Positions 1 to 5,140 of a stretch of DNA of 5,575 nt are shown one piece after another; the first letter of the stretch is position 1; every line of letters starts with the position of its first letter. A program made the position numbers and the translations under genes. This DNA is from an uncultured Porphyromonas sp. GTDB lineage: Bacteria; Bacteroidota; Bacteroidia; Bacteroidales; Porphyromonadaceae. The stretch covers positions 1 to 5,575 of the forward strand of contig CAMXXM010000105.1 of assembly GCA_947253195.1 (NCBI GenBank), read 5' to 3'. The notes under the pieces are model-generated. The model searched no databases and was not told the origin of the DNA. It saw only the letters and a program-made list of their open reading frames with translations.

Positions 1-1559
1 TGAAGGGGCTGCGTAAGGAGCTGAGCTTGGCGACGCTCCGCTTTGGGCAAAACGTCCTGCGGGAGCAGAATGCCTATCGTCTCTCGGTCCTCGACGGGGA
101 GTCTCTCCGGCGGTTACCCTCCTCAGCACTGGAGCAGGCTCGGAAGAGAGCGAAGGAGGAGAGCGTACAGGGCTGGATCTTTGACTTAAGTATGCCGTCC
201 TACAGTGCGCTGATGCGCTTCTGCAGCAATCGGGAGACCCGCAGGCAGATCTACTGCGACCGCGGTACGCTCTGCTTCGATACCTCGAGAGAGACGAGCA
301 ACATCGCCACCATTTACGACATCGTCCGACTGCGACACTCCATTGCTAAGCTCCTCGGTCACGAGACCTACGCCGATCTGGTACTCTCCAAGAAGATGGC
401 AAAGACGCCCGATGCGGTCTATCAGATGCTGGACAGGCTGCGCGATGCTTACCTCGCCAAGGCGCTTGAGGAGGTGGAGACGATAGCCAACCAAGCGGAG
501 CGAAGGGATCAAATAACTAGGCTGGAGCCGTGGGACTGGAGCTACTATGCAGAGCTCTATCGCCAGAGGGCGCTGAAGTACGACGAGGAGCAGACGAGAC
601 CCTACTTTGAGCTGTCGTCCGTGGTGGAGGCGATGTTTGGCCTCGCCGGCAAGCTCTATGGAGTAGAGCTCCACCGTAATCCCGCGCTTCCGGTCTACCA
701 TCCCGATGTGGAGGCATACGATGTGCTGCGCGAGGGACTGCTGCTGGGGACACTTCTCCTTGACTACTTCCCTCGTAAGGGCAAGCGGTCCGGTGCCTGG
801 ATGACCAATTATGTGGAGGAGTATGAGGGGGTACGCCCGGTGATCAGCCTGGTGACCAACTTTACCCCGCCCAGCGACGATAAACCCTCGCTCCTCACCT
901 TCGACGAGACGACGACGCTTTTTCACGAGTTTGGTCACGCCCTCCACGGGCTGCTGACGACCGTGAAGTACTCCTCCCTCAGCGGGACCAATGTGGAGCA
1001 CGACTTTGTGGAGCTGCCGTCGCAGATGAATGAGAACTGGATGCGCCAGCGCGACTTCGTGAAGTCCTTTGCGAAGCACTACGAGACCGGTGAGGAGATC
1101 GGGGACGACCTGCTCGATGCGATTGAGCGGAATGCACTCTTCCTCGATGGCTATGGCTGCATACGTCAACTCACCTTTGGCTACCTGGATATGAAGTGGC
1201 ACGCCACCGACCCGGAGGCCCTGCCTACCGACATCGAGGCGGTAGAGGCTGAGGCTCGCAAGGGGCTGGAGCTGCTCCCGCATGCGGTGGGGACGGCAAT
1301 GAGTCCCTCCTTTACCCATATCTTCAGTGGTGGCTACGCTGCCGGCTACTATGGGTACAAGTGGAGCGAGATCTTGGATGCAGATGCCTTTGAGGAATTC
1401 ATCCACAACGGCCTCACCGACCGCGCCACGGCCGATCGCTTCCGGGAGAATATCCTCGAGCGGGGCGACTCGGAGGATCCGGCTGAGCTGTACCGAGCCT
1501 TTAAGGGTCGGGATGCAACGGTCGACGCGCTGCTTCGTCGCTCTCAGCTGATCCAGTGA
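1..1559 (+). CDS. dcp: M3 family zinc metallopeptidase, peptidyl-dipeptidase Dcp-like (5' end outside window)
   Basis: This is the C-terminal ~518 residues of a thimet-oligopeptidase (M3) family peptidase, which cleaves short peptides; Dcp members remove C-terminal dipeptides. The frame is open to the left edge, and the residues before the TTG at 27 (KGLRKELS) continue the family alignment, so that TTG is internal. The zinc site HEFGH is encoded at 924-938, and the third ligand Glu (in HDFVELPSQ) at 1011-1013, 29 residues after the first His, the spacing of thimet oligopeptidase. A C-terminal substrate-pocket block, GYAAGYYGYKW, lies at 1332-1364. From the first zinc His to the C-terminus is about 211 residues, as in E. 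coli Dcp, so roughly 160-170 N-terminal residues are missing. Whether it carries a signal peptide cannot be seen. It ends in TGA and is followed by a strong terminator, so it is transcriptionally separate from ybeY. Dcp is preferred over oligopeptidase A, but the subfamily is a judgement. Confidence 0.93.
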   Translation, partial: KGLRKELSLATLRFGQNVLREQNAYRLSVLDGESLRRLPSSALEQARKRAKEESVQGWIFDLSMPSYSALMRFCSNRETRRQIYCDRGTLCFDTSRETSNIATIYDIVRLRHSIAKLLGHETYADLVLSKKMAKTPDAVYQMLDRLRDAYLAKALEEVETIANQAERRDQITRLEPWDWSYYAELYRQRALKYDEEQTRPYFELSSVVEAMFGLAGKLYGVELHRNPALPVYHPDVEAYDVLREGLLLGTLLLDYFPRKGKRSGAWMTNYVEEYEGVRPVISLVTNFTPPSDDKPSLLTFDETTTLFHEFGHALHGLLTTVKYSSLSGTNVEHDFVELPSQMNENWMRQRDFVKSFAKHYETGEEIGDDLLDAIERNALFLDGYGCIRQLTFGYLDMKWHATDPEALPTDIEAVEAEARKGLELLPHAVGTAMSPSFTHIFSGGYAAGYYGYKWSEILDADAFEEFIHNGLTDRATADRFRENILERGDSEDPAELYRAFKGRDATVDALLRRSQLIQ

Positions 1560-1586
1560 TCCGCTCAAGGTTACTTGAAAATCATG

Positions 1587-1621
1587 AAGAAATGCCCCCG
1601 TTTGTCAGGGGCATTTCTTTT
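1587..1621 (+). terminator. Rho-independent terminator after the M3 peptidase gene
   Basis: A perfect 12-bp stem pairs AAGAAATGCCCC (1587-1598) with GGGGCATTTCTT (1608-1619) around a 9-base loop (1599-1607). The right arm runs into TTTT at 1618-1621. It starts 27 bases after the peptidase stop codon, the usual place for an intrinsic terminator, and separates that gene from the ybeY cluster. Confidence 0.87.
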
Positions 1622-1638
1622 ATCCATACAAGTCGGAG

Positions 1639-1672
1639 GGCAAGTACAGACTTCGATATGGGGTCTCTTGCC
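1639..1672. other. Bulged hairpin of unknown role between terminator and ybeY promoter
   Basis: GGCAAG (1639-1644) pairs with CTTGCC (1667-1672). After a three-base bulge (TAC, 1645-1647) the stem continues with AGACTTC (1648-1654) pairing GGGGTCT (1660-1666), including two G-U pairs, and closes on a five-base loop. That is 13 base pairs in all. No T-run follows on either strand, so it does not read as a terminator. It lies downstream of the peptidase terminator and upstream of the likely ybeY start site, so it may be outside both transcripts. It could be a protein-binding inverted repeat, part of a small RNA, or chance. Confidence 0.4.
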
Positions 1673-1712
1673 AAAGTCCTGAAACGGGCTAAGCGGGCTG
1701 TAATAAAATGAC

Positions 1713-1720
1713 TACCTTTG
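1713..1720 (+). promoter_or_regulatory. Bacteroidota-type -7 promoter box for the ybeY cluster
   Basis: TACCTTTG matches the Bacteroidota primary-sigma -7 consensus TAnnTTTG exactly and lies 83 bases before the ybeY ATG. That predicts a start site near 1724-1728 and a leader of about 70 bases. No convincing -33 TTG/TTTG box is present at the usual distance; instead there is a direct repeat of CGGGCT (1685-1690 and 1694-1699). It is the only good box between the terminator and ybeY. Confidence 0.55.
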
Positions 1721-1787
1721 CAGTGTCCTCCTAGGTGAAGCAAAGGCGCATCCGGAGGGCTGGTGTTTCCCATCTAAAATAGTACAC

Positions 1788-1792
1788 AGGAG
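1788..1792 (+). promoter_or_regulatory. Shine-Dalgarno-like AGGAG before ybeY
   Basis: AGGAG sits three bases before the ATG, closer than the usual spacing, and is preceded by an A-rich stretch. Bacteroidota generally depend little on Shine-Dalgarno pairing, so its use is uncertain. It is complementary to CTCCT at 1728-1732 in the same leader. Confidence 0.35.
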
Positions 1793-1795
1793 TCT

Positions 1796-2287
1796 ATGGC
1801 TATTCATTATTACTCAGAGAGCGAGGCTGTCCCTCCATTTCTCCGTCGAGAGGTGGGCGCTTGGATCACGTCTGTGGCCGAAGGCTATGGCAAGACCATA
1901 GGTGAGCTCAATTATCAATTCTGCAACAATGAGCAGATGCTCGAGATGAATAGCAAGTTCCTCGACCATCATTACTACACCGACATTATCACCTTCCCGA
2001 GTGGAGACGATGATGAGGTGCTGGTGGCGGACATACTGATCTCGCTTGATCAGGTCCGGCTCAATGCGGCAGAGCTTGGCGTCACGCCCGGGAGCGAATT
2101 GCTCCGGGTGATGATCCATGGGGTACTCCATCTCTGCGGTCAAGACGATGTGACGCTCGAGCTGGAGACGGAGATGCACCACGCCGAGGACCGCGCCCTC
2201 GCTCAGCTGCCTGAGAGGGTCTGGCGAGCCATCCCGGCATCGGAGGCGTGGATGACTGAGTGCCCGGTGAGCGAGGGGAAAGACTAA
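1796..2287 (+). CDS. ybeY: YbeY, endoribonuclease/16S rRNA maturation factor
   Basis: YbeY is a zinc-dependent RNase-like protein needed for 16S rRNA 3'-end maturation and ribosome quality control in the cytoplasm. At 163 residues it is a little longer than many family members because of a short C-terminal tail. The core is recognisable: a conserved YTDIITFP block (61-68), VADILIS (77-83), and the zinc motif HGVLHLCGQDD (108-118). The classical motif is H-x3-H-x5-H; here His108 and His112 are present but the third position is Asp118. From memory, this Asp is usual in Bacteroidota YbeY, so it is not a sign of decay. The ATG at 1796 gives the MAIHYYSE start typical of the group. It is the first gene of the cluster, 21 bases before the DUF4271 gene, with a promoter box 83 bases upstream. 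Identification is secure; the metal-site chemistry is inference. Confidence 0.95.
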   Translation: MAIHYYSESEAVPPFLRREVGAWITSVAEGYGKTIGELNYQFCNNEQMLEMNSKFLDHHYYTDIITFPSGDDDEVLVADILISLDQVRLNAAELGVTPGSELLRVMIHGVLHLCGQDDVTLELETEMHHAEDRALAQLPERVWRAIPASEAWMTECPVSEGKD

Positions 2288-2308
2288 GGAAGAAGTAGAG
2301 GGGTCACC

Positions 2309-3052
2309 TTGTTGTCGAGCTTAAGTGTAGAGACTCACTCTGCCTGGCCCGCCTTTGATGGGTACGAGGCGGCGCAGTACGTTGACTCTGCGCCGGACTA
2401 TACCGACACCCTGCTTGCGACGACGCTGGTACTGGTGGCGCTGTCCCTACTGCTCTACCATATGCTCCTGAAGTCTCGAGGCAGAGGGCGTGTCAAGCTA
2501 CTGCTCACTGCTCCACCGAGAGCGATCCCGAGAGTGCGGGAAATGTTACCTTCTGTAGGCTTTTTCGTTATGGGGTTGCTGGAGAGCCTCCTCTTGGTTT
2601 CTCTGCTGGTGACACTCCTGTTGCAGGAGACAAGCGGGCTCGCCTCGCTATCAGTCACCGGCTTCTGGCTCAGCGTGGGGAGGGTCGCTCTCAGGGTGGT
2701 ACTTCTCGTTTTCACGGTCACTGTGGCACAGGCGTGGATGGTCTATACTTTCTGCCACCCCGACCAGATTTCGCTCTGGTGGGCGGACTACCTGATCTTA
2801 ATGATCGTTGCTGCAAATACGCTCCTCCTGCCGCTCCTCCTGCGACTCTTCACGTCCGTGAGCGCCACCACTCTCGTGACCCTCTCGGGCGGTCTTTATG
2901 TGGTCTACAGAATACTCTTGTGCTACAGAGAGATACAGATATTCAGTCACCTGAGACATTATCCCCTGCATATTATTTTGTACCTTTGCGCTTGCGAAAT
3001 AGGCCCCTTGCTCTTTGGGCTCAAGGTCGCCTCTCTAAGTGTGAATCAGTAG
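2309..3052 (+). CDS. DUF4271 family integral membrane protein
   Basis: This is a 247-residue, very hydrophobic protein matching the Bacteroidota DUF4271 family by its C-terminal block, IFSHLRHYPLHI followed by LYLCACE and GPLLFGLK (about 211-239). The function is unknown. By eye there are six membrane segments, near residues 34-54, 84-105, 119-146, 160-181, 186-206 and 217-240. A basic loop (KSRGRGRVK, 55-63) after the first suggests that side is cytoplasmic. No catalytic motif is obvious; His214, Arg216, His217 and His221 before the last helix are candidates for conserved polar residues. The start is uncertain: TTG at 2309 or TTG at 2312 are the only options that keep the N-terminus, since the first in-frame ATG (2462) would remove the first helix. 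The frame is shared with ybeY, whose TAA is eight codons upstream of the TTG at 2309. It lies between ybeY and hemD, with no promoter of its own seen. Confidence 0.82.
   Translation: MLSSLSVETHSAWPAFDGYEAAQYVDSAPDYTDTLLATTLVLVALSLLLYHMLLKSRGRGRVKLLLTAPPRAIPRVREMLPSVGFFVMGLLESLLLVSLLVTLLLQETSGLASLSVTGFWLSVGRVALRVVLLVFTVTVAQAWMVYTFCHPDQISLWWADYLILMIVAANTLLLPLLLRLFTSVSATTLVTLSGGLYVVYRILLCYREIQIFSHLRHYPLHIILYLCACEIGPLLFGLKVASLSVNQ
2981..2988 (+). promoter_or_regulatory. Possible internal promoter -7 box for hemD-rnpA-yidD-tatD
   Basis: TACCTTTG, identical to the box before ybeY, lies in the 3' end of the DUF4271 gene, 82 bases before the hemD ATG. The spacing to the next start codon is nearly the same as for ybeY (83). 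Against it, the bases encode Tyr-Leu-Cys in a block that appears conserved in the protein family, so coding constraint alone could produce the match, and no -33 box is evident. Confidence 0.3.
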
Positions 3053-3062
3053 CATATCACAA

Positions 3063-3827
3063 ATGTCCACAAAGACACGTAAAGTTCTTGTTCCACAACC
3101 CGAGCCTCCTAAGAAAAACTCGCCCTACTATCAACTGGCGGAGGAGTATGGGCTAGAGTTGGTATTCAATCCACTCTTCCATTTTGAGACCCTGACGGCT
3201 CGACAATTTCGTGATCAGAAAGTAGATATCCTCAAGCATACGGCGGTGATCCTCACCTCGAGGACCATCACGACACACTTCTTCAAGCTGGTGAGCGACC
3301 TGCGTTGCACGCTGCCTGAGGACTTTAAGTACTTCTGCGCCTCGGAGCGTGTCGCTCTATTCCTGCAGAAATTTATCACCGTCCGTAAGCGGAAGATCTT
3401 TTTCCCTGAGAAGAATGGCTCCTCATCGGACTTCCAGACCATCATCTGCAAGCACGACAAGGAGAAGTATCTCGTGCCGGAGATAGAGGAGCGGGAGTCG
3501 GAAGTCGTCGCCATGCTGGAAAATACTAAGGTGAAGGTGAGCACTTGCGACGTTTGTCGGATCATCTACGCTGAGCTGACGCCGGAGGAGATTGACTCCT
3601 TCGACTTTCTTCTTTTCTTTAGTCCCAATGGTCTCTCTGCCATCAAGACTGCCTACCCCGAGTATCAGCAGGGGAAGCAGATCATCGGCTGTCTCGGCGA
3701 GGGCACACGTGATGATCTTGAGCAGGCGGGGCTGCAGGTGCACATCAGCGCTCCGACACGTGAGTACCCGAGTATGACCGCAGCTTTAGAGCATTATCTC
3801 CGGGAGGAGAAGAAGGCGGCTAAGTAA
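3063..3827 (+). CDS. hemD: Uroporphyrinogen-III synthase family protein (HemD-like)
   Basis: HemD closes and rearranges hydroxymethylbilane to uroporphyrinogen III in tetrapyrrole synthesis, in the cytoplasm. This 254-residue protein has the usual two-domain length. Visible family signatures are the N-terminal KVLVPQPEP strand and loop (7-15), HTAVILTSR (59-67, equivalent to the first-domain 'vvfTS' element), FLLFFSPNGLSAI (182-194), IGCLGEGTRDDL (208-219, the 'iG..Ta' element) and the C-terminal APTREYPSM (230-238). The sequence follows the divergent Bacteroidota version. The ATG at 3063, 10 bases after the DUF4271 stop, has no Shine-Dalgarno sequence. rnpA follows after four bases. No other haem-synthesis gene is in the window; from memory, Porphyromonas species have an incomplete haem pathway, so the physiological role here is uncertain although the family assignment is good. 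Confidence 0.84.
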   Translation: MSTKTRKVLVPQPEPPKKNSPYYQLAEEYGLELVFNPLFHFETLTARQFRDQKVDILKHTAVILTSRTITTHFFKLVSDLRCTLPEDFKYFCASERVALFLQKFITVRKRKIFFPEKNGSSSDFQTIICKHDKEKYLVPEIEERESEVVAMLENTKVKVSTCDVCRIIYAELTPEEIDSFDFLLFFSPNGLSAIKTAYPEYQQGKQIIGCLGEGTRDDLEQAGLQVHISAPTREYPSMTAALEHYLREEKKAAK

Positions 3828-3831
3828 CCTC

Positions 3832-4227
3832 ATGAAGGAGTATGGGCTGACGAAGGGCGAGCGGCTCTATCTGAGGGAGGAGATCAGCGCACTCTTTGAG
3901 AGTCGAAGGCGCTTCGTCTGCCACCCGTACCGAGTCGTCTGGCGCCTTGAGGAGCCCTCGGAGGAGCCCCTCAGGGTCCTTATCTCCGTCCCCAAGCGGC
4001 TTATCCGCCGCGCGGTGGATCGCAACACGATCAAGCGCCGCACTCGAGAGGCGTGGCGACTGCAGAAGGGTCCCCTGAGGACGCTTGCAGAGGAGCGTCA
4101 GGGCACACTGCTGGTCGGTCTGCTCTACATCGGTGATCACGTATCCCGCTCAGAGCGGCTCTCTGCAGCTGTATCGAAGTCTATCGGACGGCTCTGCGAG
4201 GAGATGAAGAATGGGTCTGCCCTATGA
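3832..4227 (+). CDS. rnpA: Ribonuclease P protein component
   Basis: RnpA is the small basic protein subunit that binds the RNase P RNA and helps it cut 5' leaders from pre-tRNAs. At 131 residues the length is normal. The diagnostic RNR signature is present: [22 protein letters not shown] at 55-76, with the invariant Arg64-Asn65 and the Lys68-Arg69 pair. Before it are the central-cleft residues around [10 protein letters not shown] (28-37), which contact the pre-tRNA leader in known structures. The ATG follows the hemD stop after four bases, and the TGA overlaps the yidD ATG (ATGA at 4224-4227), suggesting translational coupling. As in other Bacteroidota, the gene is not beside rpmH and dnaA, its classical neighbours. 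The RNase P RNA gene is not in the window. Confidence 0.96.
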   Translation: MKEYGLTKGERLYLREEISALFESRRRFVCHPYRVVWRLEEPSEEPLRVLISVPKRLIRRAVDRNTIKRRTREAWRLQKGPLRTLAEERQGTLLVGLLYIGDHVSRSERLSAAVSKSIGRLCEEMKNGSAL

Positions 4228-4472
4228 GTCTCAAGTCTGTCATACACAGCATCGGTGCCTTCATCGGCAAGTTACTGATCCTGCCGATCCGCTTCTACCA
4301 GAAGTATATCAGCCCTCACACGCCACCCGCCTGTCGCTTCACACCCACCTGCAGCCAGTATGCGATCGAGGCGATCCGAAAGCATGGACCGATCAAGGGT
4401 CTTCTCTTAGCCATCTGGCGCCTGCTGCGGTGCAATCCCTGGGGCGGCAGCGGCTATGATCCGGTGCCATGA
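4224..4472 (+). CDS. yidD: YidD, membrane protein insertion efficiency factor
   Basis: YidD is a small membrane-associated protein that helps YidC insert proteins into the inner membrane. This copy is 82 residues, full length for the family. It shows an amphipathic N-terminal helix (about 2-25), then the conserved core [11 protein letters not shown] (37-47) with Cys37 and Cys43, HGPIKG (54-59), the third conserved Cys70, and the C-terminal GYDPVP (77-82). It overlaps both neighbours by ATGA: with the rnpA stop at 4224-4227 and with the tatD-like start at 4469-4472. The rnpA-yidD pairing is widely conserved; yidC, often next in other phyla, is absent here. Identification is secure. Confidence 0.96.
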   Translation: MSLKSVIHSIGAFIGKLLILPIRFYQKYISPHTPPACRFTPTCSQYAIEAIRKHGPIKGLLLAIWRLLRCNPWGGSGYDPVP

Positions 4473-5113
4473 GACTCCTTGACTTCCACACCCACCTGCC
4501 CAATATAGAGCGCTACCGCGGTGACTCCTCAGTCATCGCGGTTCGCTCGCTTATGCCGGGCGAGGAGGTCGATGATCGATCGGACCTCTTCACTATCGGG
4601 ATCCACCCGATGGATGAGCAGCGGTATGCCGACCCGGAGGGACTGCTCCTCAGGCGGATCGAAGAGCTGGGCGAGCGATTTCTCGGCATCGGAGAGTGTG
4701 GGTGGGATCGTCGATCGCAACTCTCCATGGAGGAGCAGACCGCCCTCGTGCGATGCCATATAGCCCTTGCCGATCGGCTCTCTTGCCCCCTTGTCCTACA
4801 CGTGGTCGGCGGGTGGCACCTCCTGCTGAGAGAGCGGAGGTCACACCCCGAAGGCGTGTGGGTGGTGCACGGATTTAGGGGCAAGCCGGCACTTCTGCGA
4901 CAGCTGGAGGAGGCGCAGATACAGGTCAGCCTCCATCCCTTGTACCGCTGGGATGCGGTGCCACAGCTTCCTTACTTCATAGAGACCGACGAGAGTGACC
5001 TCCCGCTCCGGACGATCTATAGCCTTGTGGCGAGCCGGGTCGGCGAGCCGTTAACAGAGCTTAGTCAGAGGATCCTCTCCTCCTACAATAGGCTTCTAAC
5101 CTCAGGAAGGTGA
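4469..5113 (+). CDS. TatD family metal-dependent hydrolase (compact form)
   Basis: TatD proteins are TIM-barrel hydrolases with two-metal sites, several of them DNases (3'-5' exonuclease in E. coli TatD). The metal-site pattern is complete here: DFHTH with His7 and His9, GIHP (44-47), GIGECGWD with Glu76, PLVLH with His111, VVHGF with His134, and ETD with Asp174. At 214 residues it is about 40-50 shorter than typical members. The stretch between HTH and GIHP is shortened, and the usual extended loop after ETD is replaced by a short LPLRTIY stretch. From memory, other Bacteroidota have similarly short versions. It is the last gene of the cluster, starting inside the yidD stop codon, and is convergent with miaA 27 bases away. 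The substrate is unknown; DNase activity or a housekeeping role in nucleic acid turnover is inference from the family only. Confidence 0.88.
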   Translation: MRLLDFHTHLPNIERYRGDSSVIAVRSLMPGEEVDDRSDLFTIGIHPMDEQRYADPEGLLLRRIEELGERFLGIGECGWDRRSQLSMEEQTALVRCHIALADRLSCPLVLHVVGGWHLLLRERRSHPEGVWVVHGFRGKPALLRQLEEAQIQVSLHPLYRWDAVPQLPYFIETDESDLPLRTIYSLVASRVGEPLTELSQRILSSYNRLLTSGR

Positions 5114-5126
5114 CGCCACAGCGTCA
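5111..5126. terminator. Short hairpin between convergent tatD-like and miaA genes
   Basis: TGACGC (5111-5116) and GCGTCA (5121-5126) form a perfect 6-bp stem with a CACA loop, starting on the tatD stop codon. Only a weak T-rich stretch (GTTTCTCCC) follows on the plus strand. Its place between convergent gene ends fits a weak bidirectional terminator, but the missing T-tract leaves this open. Confidence 0.3.
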
Positions 5127-5140
5127 GGTCCGTTTCTCCC

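Noticed and set aside
27..29. TTG at 27 as the real start of the M3 peptidase
   Set aside because: The frame stays open to the left edge, and the residues before the TTG align with the family. A true start here would leave the protein about 160 residues short.
186..1568. Minus-strand open frame of 460 codons antisense to the M3 peptidase gene
   Set aside because: The plus-strand frame has unmistakable M3 motifs. The antisense frame is low complexity in character, has no recognisable domain, and is a codon-bias shadow of a GC-rich gene.
1582..1773. Minus-strand 63-codon open frame in the intergenic region
   Set aside because: It runs through the terminator and the promoter box, has no start signal and no recognisable sequence.
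2734..3156. Plus-strand open frame of 140 codons bridging the DUF4271 and hemD genes
   Set aside because: It overlaps two supported genes in another frame and its translation is Pro/Arg-rich with no family resemblance.
4211..4459. Second-frame 82-codon open frame over yidD
   Set aside because: yidD itself has all conserved residues and perfect ATGA overlaps; the other frame has no motif.
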